The notes below the pieces were generated by a model, which was given only the letters and a program-made list of their open reading frames with translations, did not search any database and was not told the origin of the DNA. A program made the position numbers and the translations under genes. A stretch of DNA of 64,000 bases, taken from assembly GCA_013396655.1 (NCBI GenBank), contig WBMV01002681.1, positions 992,001 to 1,056,000 of the forward strand, in the 5' to 3' direction. How positions within the stretch are numbered: the stretch's first letter is position 1; the number at the start of each line of letters is the position of its first letter. Shown here in pieces: positions 37,151-50,614 of the stretch. The DNA is from Campylorhamphus procurvoides. Lineage: Eukaryota; Chordata; Aves; Passeriformes; Dendrocolaptidae.

Positions 37151-40100
37151 TCCAAAAGCGCTGGAAACATTCTTGCCTACATGATGGAGTTATAAGCTGG
37201 CTGCTAACTTTTCAGTCTCTTCTTGTTTTGGATTTGGACTCCAGATAGGTTAAAATTTGTATTTCTTTCAGCTGACAGTTGTGTTTTTCATCTTTGCTAG
37301 CATGCTTTGAGACCATGTTTGCACACCAGAGTAATCTTGTAGATCAAGTAATTGAGAGAATGACCCAAATTCTGTTCTGTTCATTGGTGTGAATAATTTT
37401 ACTTAGTACAACTGTTCAATGAGTGACGAAGACAAGCCAGCAAGCACAGGAATTAAATAGCTTTTATTTAAGCCATTTTGATTTTTCTTTGTTATTTCAT
37501 TATCCTGCCCATTTCTCTGGAGAAGAAACAAAGTTGGCAGGGAAAAAGATTCACAATTTAAATTTTAAGGAATGATTCCACATGATATATGTAGCAACCA
37601 CTGAAACAAAATTCAGTATAATGTGCAGCATGGTTGCACAGGTTCAATACATCATTTAGATGGGAAGAGAGCTGCTCCGCCCCCACTGAATTCAGGCCTA
37701 CTCTCCTTAGAGAGCAACAGAACTTTGTGCACCTGTGTTGCTACATATTTGTCAGGATAACACATGCCTTCTGCCTTCACCTCCTTGCATGCCCAGAGAT
37801 GCTGCTGGCTGATGCAGAGGGCTGTGGGCCAGCAGAGCCAGAACTCAGCCATGTCTGCTCTGGGGGAACCAGGGAGCGTGTTTTCTCATGAGAGCTCTGT
37901 GTACAGTGGCATCTGCGATAATCCTAATCGAGTACCTACATAAACGTAAAGTCAGAGGCAGCTTTCCAGTGCTATATAGGCATTTATCTTAAACATTTAA
38001 CATTACACTATAGTAACTGTGCGAGGCCAACATCTCTCAGTCTAGTTGGCTCAGGGGCTTGTTTTGTAACACTCCAAGAGCTGCCAGCTCTCAAGACATT
38101 TGGTGTTTTTCTTCAGTCCCCAAACCATAGAATCATGTGACTCAGTAAGAATATCTTTCATTTATTCAAAAAAAAAAGCTCTGAAACATGAAAGATCATT
38201 TTTAGCCTCTGTGAACACAAAGGAACATTTGGAAATATTTTCTTCATCAGCACCTAAAACTGAACAAAAGGGCTCTTCTTCCAAGCTGCATGTTTGTGTT
38301 TTTAAGAAAGTGTCATTCTCAGGGGGCAGATGGATGATTTCTTGAACTGAGGATGTGTGTTCTACACTGGAGATACATTAGGTGTTCTTGGGATGGAGCC
38401 AGAAGACTTTTTCTTCTGTATATTGAAGAGCTTTCATGTCTTTGGGTATGAGGTCTCCTTAAAATTTACTGTCCCTGACATTTCTATTGAATTTAGGAGG
38501 TCTAACTTCATATTCAAACATTATTATTATTGATTTGGGAAGTCATAAGAGGAGTAGTTATATTTTAGGTATTAGCACTCTTCTAAGGTTGCCAATTACA
38601 CTTTATGGAGAATAGTTTTCCTCTGTTCTGTTAGTGATATAAGTTTTGAATAGTCATAAGTTATTTCTTAAAGGTTTATTTCACATTTTAAGGCATCAGG
38701 GGTCTGGAATTCTGGGGAAAGGCTGACCTAGATTGCCTAGGATGAAAGTTTGATAGGTTTCTGCCTTTTTTGAAATAATAACCCATGCCTAAATAGAAAA
38801 CCTGGGCACTGTAGATTTTACTCTTGCTTCTGAGTAGACAGCATCTGACTCAAAAAATGCAGCCAGACATTGCAACCAATAATCTGTACTGTGGAAGGAT
38901 GAACAAATTGAGCATGTAGCCTGAATTCTCTCTCTTCTAACATGGTCTGGAGATCACTGCTAGGGCAGCATAATGATCGTTTCTTACAATTGTTTTGGCT
39001 TGGATGATTTATTTAGCCTAATGTCTAAATCAGGATTGCTTGGTAATTTACAGAAATATCATTTGTAGAAGATGGAGTCAAAATTTGTATCCACCAGAGA
39101 CTAGTAATAGCGAAGGAAAATTATGTCAGCCTGCAGGCAGGTCATTGACTGAATTAAACGAGATCTATTTAGTTTTTTGCCTACTCTGAACTGGAGAACA
39201 TAGTTTTACCTTGCACTTGGGCTTTTATTTGAATATGTGTGGAAATGTACAAATTACAAAAGTTCAATTATCTGTTGCAATTTGTTACATTTTTCTGTCT
39301 TGTTATGTTACAGCTGCTACTGGGACAATACCCTGCCACACAGTACTTTATTTTTATTTCCTATTTTCCCTTACTTTTTATAGTGCTCTTGAAGAAGAGC
39401 TTTTGACATGCTCCTTCTCAAATATATGCTTTAGACTTCTCATCTTTTGTAAGTTGTAAGTGTGATGCCATGTGGTCGTTTTCCCAGACAATTAGTGAAT
39501 TTATTTTTCCTTTAACATTTTTTGAAACTGGAAAATTGGCTTGTGCGATAAGGTTTCCAATTCAGTAATTAAATATATGCACATTCAGTTCAAAAATGTT
39601 TTTTTCTAGGAACATTTTAACACCAAAGTAGTGATCTGGGTTTTTTAGATAGAAAACACAAGAATCCAAGAAGAATAACTTCTATATAATCAAACGATGT
39701 TGCTTACAGATTGATGTGGTTCTTCTTTCTTTGCATAGCTGTGCTGGCAGCTTAACAGAGATGGCAAGAATTTCCACAAGATAAGCAGATAATACCTCAA
39801 AAGGAAGTTCCTTACCTCAAGCAAATTATGGTTGCTTTATATGTCTTGAGACAAAGTCTATATTGCCCCTGAAACTGTAATCATAGTTCAGTTAATATTT
39901 CTATTTATCTTATTTATTCAAATTTGTTCCAGAATCCTCCCATAACATTTTCTGTTGTGGGTTTCAGTAGTTTATTTCGTAAGTTTATTTCACAAGAAAG
40001 CTAGTGCTTTTATAAAATTATTTTAAAATTTTTTGTCTTTTGGTTATCTTTGAATATTTCCATTTTCCTTTGTTATAAAACAGTATATCAGCCTAGTTAG

Positions 40101-40304
40101 GAAGCTGTGAATTCTTGTATTTGGAGGAAAAGCTGAGAACTGATGATGACAGAAAAAATAAGACAAAATTGTGCTGATGTTCATATGAAGGAGATTTATA
40201 GTGGAGGGACTGAAACATTTCTTTTGGGCTTAGTGATATTTATGTAAACTTCCCTTAAATCACTTTTTTTTATATGGAAAATTGTAGGTAAAAAGGTTAA
40301 AAGG

Positions 40305-40327
40305 GGACAACCTTTGTAAGGTTGTCC
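40305..40327. repeat. Perfect inverted repeat, 10-bp arms
   Basis: ggacaacctt (40305-40314), loop tgt, aaggttgtcc (40318-40327). Confidence 0.85.
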
Positions 40328-40690
40328 TGTTTGGAGGAGCTCTGTTTTGTTGCCTTTATAGAGAAAAGCCAGATACCCTGTAAAGTATTTTGTATTCCCT
40401 GACATCAGAAATCTGTTATGATTCCTACATCTTGGATCCCAGGCATTTCTCATTTATCATGCCTTTGAGCCTAAAACTTTCTAGCTGACTATTTTGAGTG
40501 TTACTTTTCTCTGCCATCAGCAATAATCTTACCTAAGCTGTAAAAACTTGGGGTTCAAGCTACATTATATTTTATGTTCTCATACCCTTTCTTGGCTTGA
40601 TTGCTTATATGTTTAAAAAAACCCCAGCAAGTTGGAAACAGAAGCTGCAAAAATTATATGAAAAGGATGCAGTGACTGCTGCACCACTAC

Positions 40691-40750
40691 ACTATAGATG
40701 AATGTATGTAAAGTTATCTAAAGTCACTATAGATGACTAGTATGTAAACA
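40691..40750 (+). repeat. Short imperfect direct duplication
   Basis: actatagatgaatgtatgtaa near 40691 is repeated as actatagatgactagtatgtaa about 35 bases later. This is probably a local duplication. Confidence 0.5.
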
Positions 40751-41184
40751 GATGCAAGCCAAAGATGAATGCAAAATGTATGAGGGAAAGCAAAGAGAAA
40801 GAGAAGTTAGGAAAATGGGATTTGGGAATATTTTATCATTTTTCTGGGAAAATATTGTGCCAGTTGCATGGGAGATCTCTGTGGTACAGTCAATCAGAAT
40901 TTCAGAAGTATCTTTCTGCTTTGGGCATACATTTTTTTTTTCCAAACAGGGATAAAATCTACATATGCACTTACTGAACTTTTTTTGGGAGGGTTCAAAA
41001 TTAACTATTCATCAGATATATAGTTACAGGTTATTACTAGACCAAACAAGGTTCTGCTTTGTGAACAATAACAAATAAAAATATCTTACAGGAATCATGT
41101 CTGTAGTGAAAATGAAAACCATTATCTCATGTTTTCATAATGAAAATATTGTTTAATTTCGATGTAGTACCATTACACAAACAT

Positions 41185-41246
41185 GAAAGAAGACAGAGAG
41201 AAGACATAGAAAGAGAAGACAGACAAAGGAAAAACACAGAGAAAAT
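41185..41246 (+). repeat. Purine-rich AGAAGAC-like tract
   Basis: About 62 bases built from degenerate agaagac/agagaagac units, with few cytosines and one T (41207). This is a degenerate short tandem repeat or a polypurine tract. Confidence 0.6.
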
Positions 41247-44200
41247 ATGCAGAAAAATAACATTCTGGCATTGAAGAACTGAGGTTTGTGTTATTTCTAT
41301 CAGGCTAGATATTCTCAGATTGACTAGAAACAAACTGATACGGCTCACTTGCAGTGGTTGAGTTACATAGGATTCAGGAGAGGTTAAGTTCTTGAACTCA
41401 ATGCCATATTGTGGCTATCGCAGGCAGAGGGGATTGAAAGTCGTTCTAACCCCTAACACTAGGATAAGATGGAGCAAGAAGAAATATCTTGTTTTAGGTA
41501 ATTTCAGTGTAAGGAAAAAGTGGTTTGAATTGCTCGGACTTTTAAGCCTTATGTTGTTTCTTTCAACTGAGGACTTCCAGGCTGGGAGAGTTCATCCAAG
41601 TAGGCACAGAGCATGACTGTAGGAATATTCCCTCATCAAAAGATATACTGTTGTGTATCTGTTCTTCATAATCTTGATCTTCTTTCCAGTCTATAGAAAT
41701 CTGTCCTGTGTTAGTTCTGAAATAGTTAGTAGCTCTTCCTGTAAATCTCCTGAGTACTCTGCTTTAGTACTGGGAAAGTCTAGCAGCTGATTGATAAATC
41801 TGCCCTCAGCAGTATAATATTCAGCTATTTTTTATAATAAATCATATTATTTAATAACTGTATATTTCTCTTTTACTGTCACAGTAGATTTTTCACAATG
41901 TTAAGAAATAAGCTCTTTTTTATTATTTTGAAAAGAATTGTGCTCTGATGGGTATGTTGAGATTTGAACAATTAAAATCTCATTTTAATGATCTCTCACT
42001 GTCATCATTGGAGTTGGATAAGTATAGCAGCATTTGCTGCAGTGTTTCCACATGTGTATGTATATTTCAGGCTGAAAAGTACAGTGCACAGTCATTCAGG
42101 GGCCATAGCTGCAATTAATTGACTCAGCATATTTGTCACCTTAATAATTTTGACAGCAAGTTTTTATAAAATTAGCACCAATGTAAATTTAATGGGACTG
42201 ACACTGTAAAAGAAAAATAAAACAGGCAGTCTAGAAACATTTTTGTGCAATTTAGGCACATTTCTCATGTTTACTGTCATAAAATTTTATGGCTGCATAG
42301 AGCAGTCAAATTATCTACAGGAAGCTAAAAATTAATAAATACCTCTTTAAGTATGCAAGAATAGATTAGGTCTTTTCATAAGAGGTGAGAGCAGCATTAG
42401 ACAAAGGAATCTGCAGTCACACATGCGCCTATCAATCTCATTCTGTTCCTGTTGAACCAGTGGAGATTTTCCTGTTTTCTGAAGTAGGTGCTGAATCAGA
42501 ACTACAATCTAAATAAATACTTAAGTAATTCAGTTTTATCTTGTTATGTACTTGTAAGAATACAAAATGGTAAGATGTCCATGAAGCCTGAGGATATGTG
42601 TCTGTGCTGGGCAGGCCTCTCCCAGTGTTTCCACATGGCATAGAGTGAGCTGTAGGAGAACATGTGCAGTCAGCTGGTCACAGTGAACCTATCAGTCTTC
42701 TGGCCTCTCCTTTAGTCTCTATGAGCTGAGAGAATGTCCTCCATGGTCTTTCCTATTGCACCATTACATGTGCTTTCAGAGAGGTTGTGCACACTTTTGA
42801 GAACTTAAAAGGCAGACAAATCATATTTATGCCTTAATTCAGACTGTTCATAGTAACAGAGGTTCACACAGGATGGTGTAAGCTATACAGAGTTTTTTAG
42901 TGTTTTCAAAAAACATTTACTCGTACCATTTCTATTCAGCAAGTGACCAAAAGTAATTTTCATTAAACCTAGTTTGCTTCCTGTGTCTCAAAGGAGTGCT
43001 TATGCCAGTATGCAAGTTTGCATAAATGCAGTATGTACTTACATAAACAGACATGCAAGGGCACCATTACTGCTGCTGCAGCCTAATTCAACATTAGGGT
43101 TTCTAAAAATCTTTCTACTCTTTGGATATGAAGCTTGCCTACATGGAAACATTTGGGAGCAAGTGCTGCAGTAACCAGGCTGTCAATTGCTACTGGGTGC
43201 CTTGGTGCCTCTTAGCAGTTCTCCATCTGGTTTCATCTTTGCAACAATCTCTCACCATTCTTCTTCTGTTTGCGTGGTCACTCTCTGCCTGCGTGTCTCT
43301 AGCTATTTGTATGGCACAGCCCTCATTAATCTTCAGAAATTTTCCCAAGAATTTTGAATGACATGGTCTTTGGGATCTCCATTTTCTCCTCAAAAGAATT
43401 AGTAGAACTTGGCTCGCTAGTTGACCTAGCTTAGCCTAGCTGCATGATTCCTGTGTGATCATATAAAACCACAGACTAACAGAGCACAGGGAATCACAGC
43501 CTTGTTCTGTCCTCAGGTTTGACATTTCAGCAGTGGACATTCACAGAACTTGGATAAACTAAGCAGGCTAATATTAAATCTATTTTCAGGCAAACTCTGA
43601 TTTTTACCATCTTGGGTCTGCCTGTGAACACAGTGACTAAGTTGCCAATTTCAGTAATTTTCTTCACCTTTCTTCCTGGGCCAGTATAGAAGTTTTTAAC
43701 TACAAATTTTTGAACACACATCCTGCTTCCCATTCTAACTTGAGCATGCTGCCAATTCAGAGGCATTGGAAGGGAACAGTGGAGCTTCAGCTACCCAGCA
43801 TGTCAGTACTTTTTCATAGAGGTGAGTTTAGTGCCTTTTTTTCCTTTCCTGATAACTGATCAGCAGTTCTGTGTTCTCTTTCAGACAGTGGTTTTCTTTT
43901 GATTATTTTCCTTAAGCACAAGGATTTTGTTTGTATCACTTGTGATTACAAACAAAATACAAAATCTGAATCATAAATTCCCCAGGTATCTTATGCTCTC
44001 TTAATATTTTCTGGTAATTATCATAATTTTTGTTTTTATGGAATTATACAGCTCTTTTACATTGGCATTAATATACTGAAATATAGTGGAATTAAACAGA
44101 AAAGCAAAGTACTGTCATAATATGAATTGTGCAGACAGACGTTCTCTTCAGAATCTGGTTTTGTGATCTGTCTTGCTGAGAATTTTTCAACTTGAAAGAA

Positions 44201-44427
44201 AAAAGGTTTGTATTCTCAAGTTTTTCTTATATATTTCTTAAATCGTTCCCCCAGAGTGAGAAAAAAAAGAAGAGCAAATGGGTCCGTTCATACTAGCTAA
44301 ATAATTAGTGTTTTCAGGATTCACAGTTTGGCAGTATGATTCGTTTTATGCATTAGAAAAAGAATTTTGCACAAAGATGCATATTCAGTGTCTGGAAAGA
44401 GCCTGGCTTCATGTTCTTTGCACCCTC

Positions 44428-44935
44428 CCTTCAAGCATTTGTAGCAATTAATAAGAGCCCCTGGAGCCTTCTCTTCCCCAGGCTAGATATTCTCAGCTCT
44501 CAGCCTTTCCTCACAGGAGAGTTGCTTAATTGCCTGAATGGCCCTGCACTGGAACCTCTCCAGTGTGTCTATGTCTCTTGCACTGAAGTGCCCAGAACTG
44601 GACCCAGGACTCCAGGCACAGCCTTGCCAGTGCTGAGTATAGGGTAAGGATCACCTCTCTCCATCTACTGGAATTGCTGTGTCTAATGAAGCCAGGATAC
44701 CTTTGGCCACTTTTGCAGGGCAGGCACATTGCTGCCTCATCTTCAACCTGGTGAACAACCGCAGGTGCTTTTCTGCCAAGCTGCTTTCAGCTAGGTGACC
44801 CCCACATGTCTTCCGCCTGGGGTTGTTCCTCCCCGAGTGTAGGACTTTGTACTTTGCCCTGATGAATTTCATGAGGTAATTTTACAGCTCCTTGGCTGTG
44901 GTTTATGAAGGCTTCTGAGTGTCTGGGCAAAGGAT
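44428..44935 (-). mobile_element. CR1 LINE fragment (3' part of element)
   Basis: The + strand reads the reverse complement of an avian CR1. It runs through ctggagccttctcttccccaggct, ctctcagcctttcctcacaggag, a ctggaacctctccag block, ccagaactggacccaggactcc, aaggatcacctctctcc, gcaggcacattgctgcc and gccctgatgaatttcatgaggt, in the expected order. The match covers roughly 500 bases upstream of the CR1 3' end, which itself is absent here. It carries many substitutions. The + strand frame at 44411-44647 and the minus frames at 44526-44872 are by-products of the element, not genes. Confidence 0.88.
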
Positions 44936-45689
44936 ACACATTCTCTCATGGGGTGTCTAATAAGGGGGCTTTGCATGGTTATAGACCCATATACAGCTTT
45001 CTACTTAGGCTACCCTAAAAATGATGCCTAGAAGGGGGGGAGATCTAAATAGTCTGGTATTGTATTTACAGAGTAAAACTTGCAGCCTGGAAGTGGCATA
45101 AGGGCTTTTTCTTGAGGTTTATTTCTAAGGTGATAAGTAGTAAGTGAGCACCACATCCCAAAGGGTTAGTGACCGTAAAGTTCTCCAACGTGATAGGGTA
45201 ACATCCTTGGTTTCATTTATGGCTGTAAATTAAACAGAAAAAAGCTCCAAGCCCTGGCACATGTGTATTATGAAGACTACTGCCTGATGGAAACTAACTT
45301 TCCTAGATAATGTCTGGATGCAGGCCAGGGGCTGTTCCCAATAGGCAGTACTGACAAAGTTATACTGTTATCTGGGATGAGAGATTTAACTGCATGGAAG
45401 GAAGCCATTCTGTGCCAGTTAGCTTCAGGGTCTGAAAACCTGACCTTGTTTAGTTTAGCATTACAGACAGAATATTTTGACTGGAAGGCAAGAGAAGGGT
45501 AAGACAAAATGCAGACAACACAGGGAGTTAATCCATGGCTGTAGGAGAAGGCATCATAGTGGGTGTTTTCAACAGAAATGTTGAGATCTGCTTGTGCAGA
45601 TAATATGTGTTCTCAGATGATCCAGTAATGCACGTATCCAGTGTTTTTATGATCACTTAAGCAGGGCCTCAGATCCTAGAGAGAGTTTC
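44936..45689 (+). other. DGKB: DGKB intron between two CR1-type fragments
   Basis: Moderately GC-balanced sequence. Parts may belong to one of the flanking elements, but I cannot align it. No gene was recognised. Confidence 0.5.
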
Positions 45690-45960
45690 TTTAAAAGATT
45701 CTTGCACGGTTTGGAAAGCGTAAGAACAAATATGAGGACAGCTTCCAACTGCTTAAAGAAGGAAGTCATCTGTTTTGTATGTACATGGAGAACAGAACAA
45801 GTAATGGGATTAAATTCTATCAAGAGATTCAGATAGATTAGAAGAACTTGCTATCGAGAGTTCTAGATAGATAGTTCTAGCTAGAATAGGCTTCCTGGGG
45901 AGACGAGGATATTTTTGGGGCAAGGTTGTGAGAATGAGTGAGTGACAGAGGAGCTCCTAC
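45690..45960 (+). mobile_element. Diverged CR1/L3-like LINE fragment
   Basis: gaacagaacaagtaatggga, agagattcagatagattaga, agaacttgctatcg and gaataggcttcctgggg occur in the order and spacing of the CR1/L3 3' region (ACAGAAC-GTAATGGG ... AGATTCAG-TTAGA-AT... GGAAGAACTT ... GGAACAGGCTTCCT-GGGAGG). Divergence is high and there are indels. It lies in opposite orientation to the 44.4-44.9 kb CR1 and looks much older. Confidence 0.5.
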
Positions 45961-45969
45961 AAGAGTCTG

Positions 45970-45981
45970 TTTTTTTTTTTT
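45970..45981 (+). repeat. T12 run
   Basis: A homopolymer just after the diverged CR1/L3-like fragment. Confidence 0.85.
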
Positions 45982-47816
45982 GGTCTGTGGGTCTTTACAG
46001 ACATCTGTATTAGTAATTTAAGATTTGTTGTAAAAGTGTTGGTTGTAAGGAACATCCGATTCCTCCTGCTGTTGTTGCTTGAAAACTGCATCTTAAAACA
46101 GTGCAGTGCCTACTATCTAAGGTACAGTTCTGTAGCCCAAAGAGACCCCATCCAGTAGCTCAACAGTGGAAGCTGTGTGAAGACAAACCTCATTTTACAC
46201 GAAGATTTACATGAAGAGGGTATATCCATGCTCCTGTTTATACCATCCATCTACATAAACATACATTTCTTTAATGGCAATAGGCTCTACTCAATTCTGC
46301 TTTACTTCCTCCAATTGAAGCACTGCATAAGAAAAGAATGGCTAATGTCAAGTCAATTCATTGAAGGGGGTAAAGAAGAGGGGCAACACAAATAATATTT
46401 GTATCATTTGTTTCCTATATTTACACATTTCCTGCTCTAATCTGATTATATTTTTTCCGTTGTGAATCACTCATGTAGCTTCTGGTTTTCCAGTTATCTT
46501 GTGTTTTCTTTAGGAAGTCACATTTCTCATTCAGAGGGCAGGACCTCTCAGGGTAGGCAATAACTATTATAAGCTCAGTATATTTCTCGAAAGTTATTTG
46601 TGTTACTAATCACAGCCCAAAAGCAGTTTCCAGAATGTTTATATTAGATTTAGTGTCTTTTCATATTAGAGATTTCAGTTTTTACTAAAAAAATAATGAG
46701 ATTAAAAATTCACTATCATAATAGGCAGGTCCCTATGATTTCCACAGCAATCTATGGTATTAAAATGATAATAGCTGCATTTTATGAATTAATTCTGATC
46801 ATGTGGCAGTAGACAGTGACTGGTTTTGCCAGAGCTGTAGAGCAACAACTTAGCCTTTGTCCTTCAATGTTGTTAGCCTCCTCATTTACTTCCTTTAAAT
46901 TGAGGAAATAATCAATAATACCAGCTGCAGCTGTTTCTGTCCTTTTGTCTGCCAGCCAATCAGTTTCAATGGCAAAATCAAAATCACAAAGAAGCCTGCA
47001 GTCATGGAATTAGTGAAGCCCAGAGACTTATGACATAATACAGTCTCTAAGCTTTTTAAACTAGAAATTCTGCAATGAGAGCTAGGTAAGTCCTTATACC
47101 TCTCTGCCTTCTTTCTCCCTTCATGCAAATGCACATATACCCACATATGAATGCATATACCCATATTGACATGGTTTTGCTCTATCAAGCTAATGTACAT
47201 AATATTTGAAAGTTTGTTTGGGTGGGCTTTTTTGTTTTCTTTTGTTGTTCCTTATTTGTTTTATTTTTTACAACTTCATCTACATCTGCAGACATATTTT
47301 TGATGTGTAACGGGGAATTATAATGATTTTGGAGTTCCAAATAAAGACTTCCAAAGCAGAGTTCCGTGACAGGATTCGTATGCTGGACCATTCTAGAATG
47401 AAGTCACTGTAACTTAAATCATATACGCATGCAGATATAGTTATCCACCTGTTCTGGTCAGACATGAATAGTTGTAAGTTCTATGTTCTATACTGTCACT
47501 CTCAATTATGCTAATGTAGGACCACTTATATTCTTTTAATATATTCAACTTAATTTTTGAGGCTTTTGGGGTTTTTTCCTTCTGGTGTTGTGCTGCTAAC
47601 ACCTGGAAGGTGAATCACTGTAGTTATGAGCTTAGTCATAAAAAGGACTGCTTCCTGGTTATACTAAAGGCTAATACTGGAACAGGTTTTTATGAAGGTT
47701 CCCATAGCTTTCAATAGAGGCAAAAAGGTAGCCAGGATTCCCTAGATGTTAAGGTATGGTTAAGTTCAGCAGACAGAAGAAGAAAATTGATGACTTATAT
47801 GTCTTCATTAAAATGA

Positions 47817-47846
47817 AGCATATTCTCTCTTGAGAGAGAATATGCT
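47817..47846. repeat. 30-bp near-perfect palindrome, 14-bp arms
   Basis: agcatattctctct (47817-47830), centre tg, agagagaatatgct (47833-47846). The arms match perfectly with only two unpaired central bases. Confidence 0.92.
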
Positions 47847-48705
47847 CATTCCCCATGTGCTCAATATAAATTTTCTTCCACTTCATTTGTTTCTTTAAAC
47901 AATTCAGTCTGACACAGACTGCTTTCTAAAATTAAAAACTTGATCCTAATTAGGACAGTATTTTAAAGAAATCATCAATAGCATACCCAAATCCAAGAAA
48001 TATGAATTGCATGCCTTGTTGTTCCTCTGCCAGAGCTCACAGAACAGCTTTTGTGGTCATTTTTGCCATGCTTCTCTGACAGAGAGAACAGAGAAATCTG
48101 TGCTATAAAAGCTGTCCTAAATGCTCTCCTATCTCCTGGCAATGCTGTGTAAAAGTACTCAGGAGTCTCAGATCTGTACCAGGTGGGGAGCCATGAATCC
48201 CACACTGCCTGTACAAAATTAAACCACATAAACTCTGCTGTTACCTGATTTTCTATTCAGTAAAGAGGTGGCAGGTGAAATGGAGACATTCAGCTCTTAA
48301 AAATTATTTTCAGATATCTGAAAGTGAAAATCGAGTAATTTTTTTTCCATGTAGAATTAGCAGTATTTGCAGCTGTTATTGCCAATTACTGTTGCAATAC
48401 ATTCACAAACTGTGAGAGGTTTTTTGACTGATATAGTCCATACTGAGTTTTAATGGTTTCTTTGCTAAAATCTTTGCTTGTCCTTACTTCATTCAGTATG
48501 TTAGAAGCAATATCAAATTATAAATTATTAAAAATAAAACATACTATGTGCAGGTTTGTGATTTAATTCACCATGGTTCACTTTATTCAAATATAGAAAT
48601 TGGAAATCCTCAATATAAAGGCCAAATAGGTCTGAATGCTATTGTTGTGTGAAAAATGGCATAGAAAAATGTATCCAAGTAGCTATAGTTAAAGTAACTT
48701 TTTTC

Positions 48706-48719
48706 TTTTTTTTTTTTTT
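48706..48719 (+). repeat. T14 run
   Basis: A homopolymer preceded by ttttttc. Confidence 0.85.
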
Positions 48720-50614
48720 AGTTTGAATTGTGTTCTTTTAATATAGAGAATTTTTTAGAAAAGATCTTTGGGGGCACAAAATGAGTGCAAACATCATTAC
48801 AAAGCAATAATTAAAAGCTTTATAGAAGTTATAATACTATATTATGAAAGCTAGATAATTGAGGGGGATTATTTGAAATATTAAGTTGCAGTAAATGTGA
48901 AGAGGAACAATTTTTCCAGTATTTTCAGAAAAGTGTGAGCTATCAAAAAACAACCTTTGGTTGCATTACTTTATCATTCTTTCAAAAATGTTTGACTTAT
49001 ATTGGAGATTTATGTTTCAAAGTGGTAAAGATAACAAGATGCCATATGTTTTTCTTCTAGCCAGACTGTTTGGGATTTGGTGGGGTTTTTGTTTGGCTTT
49101 TAAGTCATATGCATCTGAATTGTGCAGATATTTCAAAAGGTAATACAGTATGCCTGTTTCAACTTTTTTGTTTCAGTAGAATAGAAACTAATAAAAATTA
49201 AAGCCACTGTAGAGCAAGTTCAGAGTTTCTGATCAAAATTACACAAGTTTGGCTAGCCAAGCTAGCAAAGCAATTGCTGAGTTAAATCTCAGACAGATTC
49301 TTTCAATGTATACAAGTCTTATATTTAATGTAGCCAAAATTCTGGAAACTGAGGTCCTTTAATGCCCATGACATTTGCTAAATGATGCTTTGGAAGTTTG
49401 ATTTTTTTTCCCTGGGGGTGAAGAGGTGGAGGGGAGCACTCACATATATATGCACAATCTAATTCTGCAATTGCAAATGCAAGCTTACTTAAGCAAATCA
49501 GGAAGGGAGATCTGGCATGTTGGTTATTTTAATTGAATTGTTTCCCTGGATCACTCAAGAGATCAGAGCTTGTTTATTTCTTTTTCTCAAATGTTTTTCT
49601 TTATGCAAGCATAGTATAACTATTTATGCTTTTACTCCTTCTCTGCCCTTCTTTTATATTACTTTCCTTCAGGGGGACAATTTCTCTAACTCTTTCTCCC
49701 ATGAAACTATATACTCTACTACAAAGCTTCATTTGTCCAGGTTTCCATCCCTATAAAATGCCTATTCTTTAAAAACAAAGGTCTCTATGCTGTAGTTTGG
49801 AACATGTGTGTTATTGATTTTATTTATTTATTGTAGGTATTTTATGCATGGATTTACACATGATTTTTCTTCTGAATGCATGATGCCAATCAATTTGGGG
49901 AGAGAAAAATTTAATACTAATATAGTATGTACTGAGGTAGAACTACTTTAGTCCTTTTTGGGCCCAAAGCACAGTATTAGTACATATTAGACACAGCAAC
50001 TACATAAAACATGTCATTTTTAAGCTATTACTTTGAATTTGCATAAAAACTGGTTTGCTGCCCACTACCAGGGTATACTGCTTTCAAGCATTATTCTTTG
50101 TGTACCTTGGATTAATACAGTTTACTGTTTTCATTCAGTGTTTGGTGAAGGTCTGGGGCTTTTTCCACCATGAGGTGCAGTATTCTTTCAGATCAGTAGA
50201 GTACTATACTGTACTGTTAGGGAACAATTCACTGTTTTCATTACCACAAATTTATAATCTAGCTACAGAAATTCCCTAGGTCAAAATATGACACTCAGGG
50301 GTCTGAAGAACCAACAATACATTTTAACCTCATCCTAGTGTTCAATTCTTAAAAGTGTAATAAGTACATATCACACTTTGATAATTTAATTATATTTCAC
50401 TTAGGAACTTTAATTTTCAAGATAAAATTTGATTCTCAAGAAGTTAAAGGCATAATATTTGGACCTAGGACATTGAAATTAATTGTGTATGCATTGCAGC
50501 ATTTGGTAAGATCAACAGGAGAAAGTAGTCCAATCAGTTCTGTTAAATCAATTTTAATATCAAAATTTTACTAATAAATAGATGGGATCCCATGAATCTA
50601 AATACCACTTAATT

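Larger units (their letters stand above)
28619..44427 (+). other. DGKB: DGKB intron section
   Basis: About 15.8 kb of intron. It holds several perfect inverted repeats (31520-31756, 40305-40327), an (AT)8 at 30315-30331, a (TTTA)n at 35394-35412, a G/T-only segment at 33001-33057, a purine-rich segment at 41185-41246 and a very AT-rich interval at 36750-37150. No exon or transposable element was recognised. A GC-richer patch at 37640-37900 is open in both strands without recognisable protein. Confidence 0.7.

Noticed and set aside
37640..37900. 85-codon frame in a GC-richer patch as a gene
   Set aside because: It is overlapped by an equally long antisense frame, has cysteine/leucine-rich composition typical of shadow frames, and lacks splice signals or similarity.
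44411..44872. Open frames of 67-78 codons on both strands as genes
   Set aside because: They lie entirely inside the CR1 fragment and do not represent an intact element protein.
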